Assembly: GCA_035546355.1 (NCBI GenBank)
Contig: DATKEH010000071.1
Coordinates: forward strand, 1-10,111
Length of the DNA: 10,111 nt
Direction: 5' to 3'
Source of the DNA: DATKEH01 sp035546355
Lineage (GTDB): Bacteria; Acidobacteriota; Thermoanaerobaculia; Multivoradales; JAIOJS01
A model generated the notes under the pieces. It had not been told where the DNA came from and ran no database searches. It worked only from the letters and a program-made list of their open reading frames with translations. Shown here piece after piece: positions 1 through 7,263 of the stretch; the stretch's first letter is position 1; each line of letters begins with the position of its first letter. The translations under genes were made by a program, and so were the position numbers.

Positions 1-2166
1 CTGGTGCGCTTCGCGCTGATGCGGCTCACCCGCGAGCTCGACTCGCGGTTCGAGAACCTGCTGCTGACCGGGCGGGTCAGCAAGTGGTACAGCGAGGTGG
101 GCAACGAGGCGACCACCGTCCCCGCCGGCCTGGCGCTGCGGCCCGGCGACGTGCTGTGCTCGCTGCACCGCGACCTCGGCGCCATCCTCGCCACGTATCT
201 CGACCCGGCCCGCACCTTCCCCGACCTCGGGCTGGGCGACCCCGACGGGGTGCGCCCCGACCCCGAGGAGCTGCTCTACCGCCTGGCCTGTCAGCTGCTG
301 GGCCGGGCGGACGGGTTCTCGCAGGGGGTCGAGCGCTCCTTCCACTACGGCTACTTCGATCCCGATCGCGGCATCCGCCACGTCGGCATGATCAGCCACC
401 TCGGCTCGATGATCCCGGTGGCGGCGGGCTGCGCCTTCGCGCTGCAAAAGGGCGGCGGCGACGGCGTGGCCCTCAACTTCATCGGCGACGGCGGCACCTC
501 CACCGGCGACTTCCACGAGGGGCTCAACATGGCGGCGGTGTGGCGCCTGCCGCTGGTGCTGGTGGTGGAGAACAATCGCTACGCCTTCTCCACCCCGACC
601 CGGCTGCAGTACGCCTGCCGCTGCCTCGCCGACCGCGCCGCCGGCTACGGCATCCACGGGGTGACCGTCGACGGCAACGATCCCGACGCGGTGGCCGAGG
701 CGGTCGACGAGGCGGTGCTGCGGGCGCGCCTGGGCGAGGGGCCGACCCTGGTGGAGGCGATGCTGGGGCGGATGCGCGGGCACGCCGAGGGCGACGGCTC
801 GCTGAAGGTGGTGCCGCCGGGCGAGCTGGACGGCTACCTCGCCGCCGACCCGGTGCCGGGCTATCGGCGGCGGCTGGCGGATGCGGCGGGGCTCGACGAC
901 GCGCTGCTGGCGGCGGTGGAGGCGCGCTGCCGCGAGCTGGTCGAGGCGGCGCTGGAGCGGGCGCTGGCGGCGCCGCCGCCGCCCCCCGAGGTCGCCTGGC
1001 GGGAGGTGTTCGCCCCGGATGCATCCGGCGGCCTCGCCGGTGGCGAGGAGCACCGCCACGTCTCCGCGGCCCGTGAGGAGGCTGCGGCCCCCCCTCCTGC
1101 GTCGGGCGGTGCAGAGGGATCCGGCCTCGCCATGGCCGCCTTCGCCCCCGACGCCGCGCCGGCGGTGCACCTCCGGTCCGCCGGCGAGGGCGACGGCGAG
1201 ACCATCACCTACCTCGACGCCATCCACCGCGCCCTCGAGGAGGCGATGGCGGGCGACGAGACGGTGGTGCTGATGGGGCAGGACATCGGCGCCTTCGAGG
1301 GCGCCTTCCGCGCCACCCGCGGGCTGTTCGCCCGCTGGCCCGAGCGCGTCCTCGACACCCCGATCGCCGAGGCCGGCACGGTGGGCATCGCCGCCGGCGC
1401 GGCGCTGCTCGGCTACCGGCCGGTGGTGGAGATGCAGTTCGCCGACTTCGTCTCCAACGCCTTCAACCAGCTGGTCAACGTCGCCGCCAAGCTCTACTAC
1501 CGCTGGCAGGTGCCCTGCCCGCTGGTGGTGCGGCTGCCGTCGGGGGGCGGGGTCGGGGCGGGGCCGTTCCACTCGCAGAACCCCGAGGGATGGTTCGCCC
1601 ACGCCGGCGGCCTCAAGGTGGTCTGCCCGGCCACCGCGCGCGATGCCGGGGCGCTGCTGCTGGCGGCGATCCGCGACCCCAACCCGGTGGTCTTTTGCGA
1701 GCACAAGTTCCTCTACCGGCGGATCAAGGAGGCGGTGCCGGCGCCGCTGCCGGCGGCGGCGCTGGGGCAGGCGCAGGTGCTGCGGGAGGGGAGCGACCTC
1801 ACCCTCGTCGGCTACGGCGCCACCACCTGGACCTGCCTGGAGGCGGCCGAGGAGCTGGCGGCGGAGGGGGTCGCGGCCGAGGTGGTCGACCTGCGCACCC
1901 TGGTGCCCTACGACGAGGCGACGGTGCTGGCGTCGGTGCGCAAGACCAGCCGCTGCCTGGTGGTGCACGAGGACCTGCTCACCGGCGGCTTCGGCGCCGA
2001 GGTGGCGGCGCGGCTGGCCGACGCCGCCTTCCCCTGGCTCGACGCGCCGGTCAAGCGCGTCGCCTACCCCGACCGCCCCTCGCCCTACGCCAGGGTGCTC
2101 GAGCGGGAGCTGCTGCCGGGCCGCGATCGCGTGCTGGCTGCGACGCGCGAGGTGCTGGCGTACTGA
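1..2166 (+). CDS. Fused E1 alpha-beta subunit of a 2-oxoacid dehydrogenase (branched-chain 2-oxoacid/pyruvate type), 5' partial
   Basis: This is the thiamine-diphosphate (ThDP) E1 component that decarboxylates a 2-oxoacid and passes the acyl group to lipoyl-E2 in a cytoplasmic complex. Numbering below is from a GTG at 4. The alpha half (about 1-340) carries the ThDP/Mg motif GDG at 161-163 with its partner NN at 190-191. A roughly 55-residue Ala/Pro/Gly-rich linker follows. The beta half (about 399-720) has the pyrimidine-contacting Glu456 in DTPIAEAG, an HSQ motif at 523-525, and a transketolase C-terminal domain with EVVDLRTLVPYD and GGFGAEVAA. The frame is open to base 1, and family members normally have further residues before the first helix seen here, so the true start probably lies upstream. 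No stop interrupts the linker, so this is a genuine fusion of subunits that are usually separate. Substrate (branched-chain 2-oxoacid or pyruvate) cannot be decided from sequence. E2 and E3 are not in the window. Confidence 0.93.
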   Translation: MVRFALMRLTRELDSRFENLLLTGRVSKWYSEVGNEATTVPAGLALRPGDVLCSLHRDLGAILATYLDPARTFPDLGLGDPDGVRPDPEELLYRLACQLLGRADGFSQGVERSFHYGYFDPDRGIRHVGMISHLGSMIPVAAGCAFALQKGGGDGVALNFIGDGGTSTGDFHEGLNMAAVWRLPLVLVVENNRYAFSTPTRLQYACRCLADRAAGYGIHGVTVDGNDPDAVAEAVDEAVLRARLGEGPTLVEAMLGRMRGHAEGDGSLKVVPPGELDGYLAADPVPGYRRRLADAAGLDDALLAAVEARCRELVEAALERALAAPPPPPEVAWREVFAPDASGGLAGGEEHRHVSAAREEAAAPPPASGGAEGSGLAMAAFAPDAAPAVHLRSAGEGDGETITYLDAIHRALEEAMAGDETVVLMGQDIGAFEGAFRATRGLFARWPERVLDTPIAEAGTVGIAAGAALLGYRPVVEMQFADFVSNAFNQLVNVAAKLYYRWQVPCPLVVRLPSGGGVGAGPFHSQNPEGWFAHAGGLKVVCPATARDAGALLLAAIRDPNPVVFCEHKFLYRRIKEAVPAPLPAAALGQAQVLREGSDLTLVGYGATTWTCLEAAEELAAEGVAAEVVDLRTLVPYDEATVLASVRKTSRCLVVHEDLLTGGFGAEVAARLADAAFPWLDAPVKRVAYPDRPSPYARVLERELLPGRDRVLAATREVLAY

Positions 2167-2176
2167 GCCTGCCGCG

Positions 2177-2202
2177 GGGGGCCGGCGCGGAGGCCGGCCC
2201 CC
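2177..2202. repeat. Perfect GC hairpin, single copy of the dispersed palindrome also found at 6117-6215
   Basis: Ten-base arms (2177-2186 and 2193-2202) pair perfectly around a 6-base loop, 10 bases after the E1 stop codon and 34 bases before the convergent stop at 2237. The core GCCGGCGCGGAGGCCGGC (2181-2198) is the exact reverse complement of the core of the tandem units at 6117-6215. No T-tract follows on either strand, so it is not a canonical intrinsic terminator. It could still block or end transcription from both sides, or protect the 3' ends of the mRNAs. The remaining bases of 2167-2236 show nothing else. Confidence 0.8.
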
Positions 2203-2236
2203 AGGGCGCGGTGACGTCGCCGCCCACCGGCGCGCC

Positions 2237-3352
2237 CTACGGGCAGAACCCGGTGCGGTCGAAGAAGCCCTCCAGCTGATAGCTGCCCGGGCTCGAGCCG
2301 ACCATCAGGTAGTAGCGCACCTCGGCGCTGCTGATCTGCTCGATCCACACCTCGGCCTGCGCCGGGGTGAGCTTGGTGATCTGCGGCCAGAAGCAGCCGT
2401 TGGGGCGGGGGCCGATGACCCGCGCCAGCACCTCGATGCGGCCGGCAAGGGCCCCGCTCACGCAGACCGTCTCGGGATCGCAGTCGCCCATCTCCTGTTG
2501 CGTGGGCTGCACCTCGCCGTCGCTGGTGATCCGGACCTTGAACCGGAAGTCGTTCGACCCCGGGGCCATCAGCCAGGCGCCGGCCGGCGCCGCCGGCGGC
2601 GCCGGGTCGGTGGCCTCGACCAGCTCGACGCCGTCGTCGAAGACCAGGCCGACGCCGGGGCAGTAGCGCTTGACGCTCTCGTCGTCGGGCTCGAGCGGTG
2701 TCGTCTCGAAGACCTCGACGCAGCGGTGGAAGCTGCCGACCTCGGTGTCGATCTCGAGGTCCATCTCGACGTGCTCGGCGCGGTCGAGGGCGACGCCCGG
2801 AGCGATCTCCTGGAAGTAGCGGGCGCCGAGCAGGAAGGTGCCGGGCATGACGATGCCGGGATGGGCGCCGTCCTCGCCGGCGCGCCACTCGCCTTCGGTG
2901 CCGACGATCTCACCGTCCTCGAACAGGTCCACCTCCTCGCCGAAGTAGAAGATGTCGTTGGTCTCGCGACAGCGGGCGAACCAGTTGCGCGACACTTCGT
3001 CCAGCTCGCCGTCCACCAGCTCCCGCTCCTCGACGACGCGGGTCTCCACCGTCATCACCTGCCCCGTCATGGTGGTGAAGGTGATCAGCTCGGTCTGGTC
3101 GAGCACGGTGATCAGCACCTCCACCTCCTCCTCGTCGTCCTCGCCTTCGAGCCGGAGCTGATGGCCCACCTCGAGGCTCCACAACGGATTGCCGCCGAAG
3201 GGTTGCGGGTCGGTGCTGGCGAAGGTGCAGCTCTCGATGAAGAAGTCTGTGGTGAACTCGTCGTCGTCCTGCGCCCACGCGGCCGTGGGCAGGGCCAGCA
3301 GCCCCGCCAGGGCCGAGATCAGCAGCGGCTTGCAGAGCGTCGAATGATCCAT
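2237..3352 (-). CDS. Secreted two-part protein of unknown function with a C-terminal GPRPNG/EVW/RYY module
   Basis: The protein has 371 residues. Residues 1-27 form a Sec signal peptide with a Lys at 8, a hydrophobic stretch from about 9 to 25 and an AWA|Q cleavage site; Cys7 is not a lipobox. The acidic mature part begins QDDDEF. Region 1 (about 40-245) contains WRAGEDG, PGIVMPG, TPLEP and CPGVGLV. By eye it resembles a family of extracytoplasmic hypothetical proteins with the pattern W-A-G-DGA-PGI-MP and TPLEPG. A short Pro/Ala linker leads to region 2 (about 260-371), which has FRFKV, VSGAL, VIGPRPNG (312-319), EVWIEQ, RYY and a terminal FDRTGFCP. Region 2 recurs in the broken gene at 9473-10111. 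The start at 3352 was chosen over upstream in-frame codons because it has an AGGAGG site and gives a clean signal peptide. The gene is divergent from the TonB receptor. Function is unknown; secretion is well supported. Confidence 0.88.
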   Translation of the reverse strand: MDHSTLCKPLLISALAGLLALPTAAWAQDDDEFTTDFFIESCTFASTDPQPFGGNPLWSLEVGHQLRLEGEDDEEEVEVLITVLDQTELITFTTMTGQVMTVETRVVEERELVDGELDEVSRNWFARCRETNDIFYFGEEVDLFEDGEIVGTEGEWRAGEDGAHPGIVMPGTFLLGARYFQEIAPGVALDRAEHVEMDLEIDTEVGSFHRCVEVFETTPLEPDDESVKRYCPGVGLVFDDGVELVEATDPAPPAAPAGAWLMAPGSNDFRFKVRITSDGEVQPTQQEMGDCDPETVCVSGALAGRIEVLARVIGPRPNGCFWPQITKLTPAQAEVWIEQISSAEVRYYLMVGSSPGSYQLEGFFDRTGFCP

Positions 3353-3356
3353 GGTT

Positions 3357-3362
3357 CCTCCT
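3357..3362 (-). promoter_or_regulatory. Shine-Dalgarno site fixing the start at 3352
   Basis: On the minus strand AGGAGG lies 4 bases before the ATG at 3352-3350. The frame stays open further upstream to about 3520, but those codons encode Pro/Arg/Gly-rich residues unlike a leader. This site therefore decides the start. Confidence 0.8.
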
Positions 3363-3378
3363 CTGGTCGCGGGACCGG

Positions 3379-3410
3379 GTCGAGGGACCGAGCCGATCCC
3401 GGCCCTCGAC
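3379..3410. promoter_or_regulatory. Inverted repeat in the divergent promoter region
   Basis: GTCGAGGG (3379-3386) and CCCTCGAC (3403-3410) are perfect 8-base arms 16 bases apart, inside the 134-bp gap between the divergent starts at 3352 and 3487. The site is 27 bases upstream of the minus-strand ATG and 76 bases upstream of the plus-strand ATG. It could be a shared operator or a 5'-UTR stem-loop of the minus-strand transcript. A short direct repeat, GGGACCG at 3371-3377 and 3384-3390, overlaps it. No convincing -35/-10 pair could be assigned on either strand by eye, and no function is demonstrated. Confidence 0.4.
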
Positions 3411-3486
3411 TCTTTGGATGCGCCGGCGCCGGGAATCCTTCGCGGCCGGGTGGGGGCGACCGGTCCGGTGCGCCCGAGGCACGCGC

Positions 3487-6120
3487 ATGGCGACGGGATA
3501 TTCTTCCCGGGTGAGCCCAACCCCGGGTGCGGCGGTTCCCGCCCGGGCGGGGGTGCGGCGTTTCGGGCAAGCGGCCGTGACCGGGTCGGTCACGCTGCTC
3601 CTGGCCGGCGCCTTCGCCATCACGGCGGCCCGGGCGGCGGCGCCGGAGGCGCAGCCGCCGCTCGCCGGGCGACCGCTCGCCGAAGTGCTGGCCGAGCTGC
3701 AGTCCCGCGGCCTACCCGTCGTCTTCACCAGCGGGCTGGTGCGGCACGACATGGTGGTGCTGGCCGAGCCCACCGGCCGCCGCGCCCGCGAGATCCTGGA
3801 GCAGGTCCTCGCGCCCCACGGCCTGGGCGTGCAGGAGGCGCCGGGAGGGTTGCTGGTGGTGGTGCGGGCGGCGGGCACCGAGGAGTCCGGCGCCATCGCC
3901 GGCAGGGTGGTGGCGCGGGGTGGCCGCGGCGGCCTGCCGGGGGCCAACGTGCGGGTGCTGGAGGCGGAGCGCGCGGTCACCGTGGACGCGGAGGGGCGCT
4001 TCCTCATCGCCGAGCTGCCCCCCGCCGCCTACACCCTGGAGGCCAGTGCCCCCGGCTTCCTGGAGCAGCGTCTGGGGGGCATCGAGGTCGCTGCGGGGGC
4101 GGCCCGGCGGGTCGAGCTCCGCTTGCCGCCCAACCCCTTCGTCGAGGAGGAGATCGTCGTCCGGCCGAGCCGGCTGACGCTGTTGCACGACCGCCCCGAC
4201 GCCTCCTTCTCCCTCGGCCGCGAGGAGATCGACAGCCTGCCGCACCTGGGCGGCGACGTCTTCCGCGCCACCTCGCTGCTGCCGGGCACCGCCGCCAACG
4301 ACGTCTCGGCGCAGTTCAGCGTCCACGGCGGCCGCCGCGACGAGGTGCGCATCCTCCTCGACGGGCAGGAGCTGTACCAGGCGTTCCACTTGCAGGACTT
4401 CGACAACGCCCTGTCGATCGTGCCGGCGCGGGCGCTGTCGGGGGTGACGCTCACCACCGGCGCCTTCCCCGTCAGCCAGGGAGACAGGATGGGCGGCGTC
4501 TTCGACCTGCGCACCGTCGACGCGGCGCCTGGGCGGCGGTTCGTGCTCGGCCTCGGCGTGCTCGACGCGCTCGCGTTCGGTTCGGGCACCTTCGCCGCGG
4601 ACCGCGGCGGCTGGCTGGCCTCGGCGCGCCGCGGCTCCATCGACCTCGCCGCGGACCTGCTGGGGCGGGAGGACCCGCGGTTCTGGGACGCCTTCGGCAA
4701 GGTGGAGCTCGCCACCGGGAGAGGCGTCTTGAGCGTACGGGGCCTCGCCGCCGTCGACGAGCTGGAGATCGACGACGTCGACGAGGAGGGCTTCGAACGC
4801 CTGGACAACGACTACCGCAGCACCTACGTCTGGCTCACCCATCACGCCGCGCCCGGAGCGTGGCTGCTGGTCGAGACCAGCGGCTCGTGGGCCGACGTCC
4901 GGCGCGACCGCGGCGGCGCGGTGAACGAGGAGGAGGGAAGCTTCGACGTCGCCGACCGCCGCCGGCTGCGCGTTCTGGCGCTCACCCAGGCGTGGACGCT
5001 GCGGCTCGGGCAGCGCCACCTGCTGCGGAGCGGCCTGGAGGCGCGCCGCTATGACGCCGAGCTCGACTACCGCCGGCGCCTCGAGCCGGAGCTGGTGTTG
5101 GTGGCCCCATTCGCCTCACCGCGCCTCGAGGAGCACGCCTTCACCGGCACCCTGGAGTCCGAGCACCTGGCGGCCTGGGTCAGCGACCGCGCCACCTTCG
5201 GCCGGTTGACCGCGGAGCTGGGCCTGCGCTTCGACCGCCACGACGCCACCGACGACGGGTTGTGGAGCCCGCGCCTGAACCTGGCCTGGAAGGCGGGGGG
5301 GCGCACCGTGCTGCGGGCGGCCTGGGGGCGCTTCTTCCAGAGCCAACGCCCCTACGAGCTGCAGGTGGAGGACGGCGAGACGGCGCTGCGGCCGGCGGAG
5401 CTCGCGGAGCACTGGGTGGTGGGGGCCGAGCGCCTGCTCCCGGTGCCGGTGTTCGGCCTCGAGGCGGTGCGCCTGGAGCTGTTCCGCCGCGAGATCGACG
5501 ACCCGCGGCCGCGCTACGAGAATCTCCTCGAGCCGCTCAACGTGCTCCCCGAGATCGAGCCCGACCGGGTGCGGATCGCGCCGCAGCGGGGAACGGCCGA
5601 GGGGGCCGAAGCGCTGCTGCGCGGCCGCTGGGGCAGCCGCCTGGACTGGTGGGCGGCCTACACCTGGTCGCGGGCGGAGGAGCGGATCGGCGGGGACACC
5701 GTGCGGCGTCAGCTCGACCAGCCCCACGCCCTCTCGCTCGACGTCGGCTACCGCCTGCCGCGGGAGTGGCGGCTGAACCTCGCCTGGCGCTACCACAGCG
5801 GATGGCCGACGACCCCGGTGGCGGCGGCGTTCGTCGGCGACCCCGAGGAGCCGGAGGAGGAGCCCGAGCTGGTGGGGGTGTTCGGGCCGCTGCGCAGCCA
5901 GCGATTGCCGGCGTACCATCGCCTCGACCTGCGGGCCAGCCGCCGCTGGCAGCTGCGGCGCGGCGGCCTCACCTTCTTCGTCGACGTGCAGAACCTCTAC
6001 GACCGCGCCAACCTCGCCGGCTTCGACGTGGCGCTCGACGACGAGGAGGAGACGCTGGAGCTCGAGGCGGAGCGCTGGCCCGGGATCTTCCCGTCCTTCG
6101 GCTTCGTCCTCGAGCTGTAG
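3487..6120 (+). CDS. TonB-dependent outer-membrane receptor with STN and carboxypeptidase-regulatory-like domains
   Basis: The protein (877 residues from the ATG at 3487) should be a TonB-energised gated beta-barrel importing an unidentified ligand. Order of parts: a signal segment with VRRFG then a hydrophobic stretch ending ARA (about 23-50); an STN domain (about 58-126), typical of receptors that signal to FecR-like proteins; a carboxypeptidase-regulatory-like beta-sandwich (about 135-205) with GAIAGRV, DAEGRF and PAAYTLEASAPGF; a plug (about 230-344) with SVHGGRRDEVRILLDG; and a barrel to the end, with LDLRASRRW and VDVQNLYDRAN near the C-terminus. It ends FGFVLEL rather than in the usual aromatic residue. 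The ATG at 3487 has GAGG 7 bases upstream; ATG 3418 or GTG 3511 are alternatives. The stop codon lies inside the first 33-bp repeat unit. The sigma/FecR genes downstream converge on it, which suggests surface signalling. The substrate cannot be inferred. Confidence 0.93.
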   Translation: MATGYSSRVSPTPGAAVPARAGVRRFGQAAVTGSVTLLLAGAFAITAARAAAPEAQPPLAGRPLAEVLAELQSRGLPVVFTSGLVRHDMVVLAEPTGRRAREILEQVLAPHGLGVQEAPGGLLVVVRAAGTEESGAIAGRVVARGGRGGLPGANVRVLEAERAVTVDAEGRFLIAELPPAAYTLEASAPGFLEQRLGGIEVAAGAARRVELRLPPNPFVEEEIVVRPSRLTLLHDRPDASFSLGREEIDSLPHLGGDVFRATSLLPGTAANDVSAQFSVHGGRRDEVRILLDGQELYQAFHLQDFDNALSIVPARALSGVTLTTGAFPVSQGDRMGGVFDLRTVDAAPGRRFVLGLGVLDALAFGSGTFAADRGGWLASARRGSIDLAADLLGREDPRFWDAFGKVELATGRGVLSVRGLAAVDELEIDDVDEEGFERLDNDYRSTYVWLTHHAAPGAWLLVETSGSWADVRRDRGGAVNEEEGSFDVADRRRLRVLALTQAWTLRLGQRHLLRSGLEARRYDAELDYRRRLEPELVLVAPFASPRLEEHAFTGTLESEHLAAWVSDRATFGRLTAELGLRFDRHDATDDGLWSPRLNLAWKAGGRTVLRAAWGRFFQSQRPYELQVEDGETALRPAELAEHWVVGAERLLPVPVFGLEAVRLELFRREIDDPRPRYENLLEPLNVLPEIEPDRVRIAPQRGTAEGAEALLRGRWGSRLDWWAAYTWSRAEERIGGDTVRRQLDQPHALSLDVGYRLPREWRLNLAWRYHSGWPTTPVAAAFVGDPEEPEEEPELVGVFGPLRSQRLPAYHRLDLRASRRWQLRRGGLTFFVDVQNLYDRANLAGFDVALDDEEETLELEAERWPGIFPSFGFVLEL

Positions 6121-6215
6121 CGGCCGGCCTCCGCGCCGGCCCGCTGGTCGTAGCGGCTGGCCTCCGCGCCGGCCCGCCGGTCGTAGGGGCCGGCCTCCGC
6201 GCCGGCCCGCCGGTC
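6117..6215. repeat. Three tandem 33-bp palindromic units between convergent genes
   Basis: Units run 6117-6149, 6150-6182 and 6183-6215. Each begins GTAG, ends GGTC and has the core GCCGGCCTCCGCGCCGGC, a hairpin with a CTCCGC loop; unit 2 has one C-to-T change in its core. Any two units differ at only two positions. The array fills the entire gap between the receptor and FecR genes. Bases 2-4 of unit 1 are the receptor TAG stop, and the last two bases of unit 3 are part of the FecR TGA stop (6216-6214 on the minus strand). A single inverted copy of the core sits at 2177-2202. It may act as a two-way transcription barrier or REP-like element. There are no spacers and no T-tracts. Confidence 0.92.
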
Positions 6216-7263
6216 AGGGCGCGCGGCGCACGACGAGCACCCCGTCCGCGACCTCGCCGGCGAGCCCGGCGCCGGGCAGCACGGCGAACGGCGCCTGGTC
6301 GGGGCGCAGCCCGCCGAGGTCGCCGTGCAGGACGACGTCCTCGGCCGCGGCGGCCAGGCTCGGCTCGGCGTAGCGGACCTGCCACCCCGTCTCCCGCGCC
6401 ACCCACCCGAGGAGCGCGGCCAGGCTCTCCCCCTCGATAACGAAAGGCGGCGCCGCCGCGAGCACCCAGTCCCACACCGGCCCATGGGGAGGCACGGCCC
6501 GCCGCTCGGTGGCGCCGTGGCGCGGCACCGTCAGCTCCTCGCCGGCGGCGACCTCCCAGGACCGCCGGTCGCGCTCCACCATCACCAGCCCCTCGCGGAC
6601 CGTCACCCGCATCGCTCTATCCCGCGGTCCCTCCAGCCGGACCGCGAACTGGGTGCCGACGTCGCGCGCCACACCCAACGGCGTCCGCACCGCGAGCGCG
6701 CCGCCGCCACCGGCCGCTGCGGCGTCGGCGTACACCGCGCCCCGGAGCAGCTCGACCTCGGCCGCCGTGGACAGGCGCAGGCGGCTGCGCTCGTCGAGGC
6801 GCAGCTCGATGCCGCCGGCCAGGGTCAGGGCGGTGGCGCCGGGTGTGCCCTCGCCACCGTCCGTACGCACCACCGCTCCCTCCGGCACCGCGTCGCCTGC
6901 CGCCAGCGCCCGCGGCTCGCTGCCCGGCACGTCGAGGTAGGCCGCGCCGCGCACCGCCGTCACGCGCGCCACCAGCGACGCGGTGGCGAGCGGAGCACGG
7001 GACGCCCGCCACCACCAGCCGAGGCCCACCGCCAGGGCGAGCAGCGCCGCCAACGCGGCCAGCAGCGGCCAGCGAGCGCGCACGGCCGGAATCCGCGGGG
7101 CGGGCGCGGCCCGCTCCTCCCAGGCTTGGCGCAGGGAGGAGGTGATCGCCGCCAGGTCCTGCGCCGGGACCGGGGGCCGCCGGCCCGCCGCCTCGAGCAG
7201 TCGCCGCACGGCGCGCTCCTCCTCCGGCTCGCGGGCATCGGTACGGTGATGACGGTCATCCAT
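6214..7263 (-). CDS. FecR-like anti-sigma/sensor protein with C-terminal STN-like domain
   Basis: A 349-residue single-pass inner-membrane protein, likely the anti-sigma regulator of the ECF sigma factor encoded just upstream. The cytoplasmic N-terminus (1-65) is charged, with no motif I can name. One membrane helix covers about 66-83 (an Ala/Leu run ending GWWW). The periplasmic FecR domain (about 115-245) contains VRTPLGVARDVGTQFAVRL at 192-210, the family's signature region. The C-terminus (about 272-346, FVIEGESLAALLGWVARETG onward) looks like a secretin/TonB short N-terminal fold, as seen C-terminal in some FecR proteins. The start at 7263 has AGGAG (7271-7275) 7 bases away and overlaps the sigma gene by 8 nt (ATGGATGA), which suggests translational coupling. 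In FecR systems the periplasmic part reads the state of a TonB receptor; the convergent receptor at 3487-6120 is the obvious candidate partner by inference. Confidence 0.88.
   Translation of the reverse strand: MDDRHHRTDAREPEEERAVRRLLEAAGRRPPVPAQDLAAITSSLRQAWEERAAPAPRIPAVRARWPLLAALAALLALAVGLGWWWRASRAPLATASLVARVTAVRGAAYLDVPGSEPRALAAGDAVPEGAVVRTDGGEGTPGATALTLAGGIELRLDERSRLRLSTAAEVELLRGAVYADAAAAGGGGALAVRTPLGVARDVGTQFAVRLEGPRDRAMRVTVREGLVMVERDRRSWEVAAGEELTVPRHGATERRAVPPHGPVWDWVLAAAPPFVIEGESLAALLGWVARETGWQVRYAEPSLAAAAEDVVLHGDLGGLRPDQAPFAVLPGAGLAGEVADGVLVVRRAP

Noticed and set aside
1132..1134. Internal ATG as a separate start for an independent E1 beta gene
   Set aside because: No stop separates the halves, and the nearest purine-rich site is about 12 bases away, so a fusion is the better reading; internal initiation cannot be fully excluded.
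2177..2202. Intrinsic (Rho-independent) terminator
   Set aside because: The stem is strong, but no T-tract follows on either strand, so it was listed as a repeat with possible terminator function only.
1643..3514. Long plus-strand open frame running through the E1 3' end and opposite the secreted-protein gene
   Set aside because: Its translation is Arg/Ala-rich low complexity with no domain, and it overlaps two well-supported genes. Such frames arise from GC-rich codon bias.
3353..3520. N-terminal extension of the secreted protein to about 3520
   Set aside because: The extension would bury a clear signal peptide 56 residues in, and the AGGAGG site sits directly before the ATG at 3352.
6117..6215. 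Possible CRISPR array (regular repeats)
   Set aside because: The units are directly adjacent with no spacers, are themselves near-palindromic throughout the core, and there are only three. No cas gene is nearby.
5262..6440. Plus-strand open frame crossing the receptor end, the repeat array and the FecR end
   Set aside because: It is a shifted-frame reading. The apparent 11-residue repeats in it are just the 33-bp DNA repeat translated, and the receptor frame has all the expected domains.
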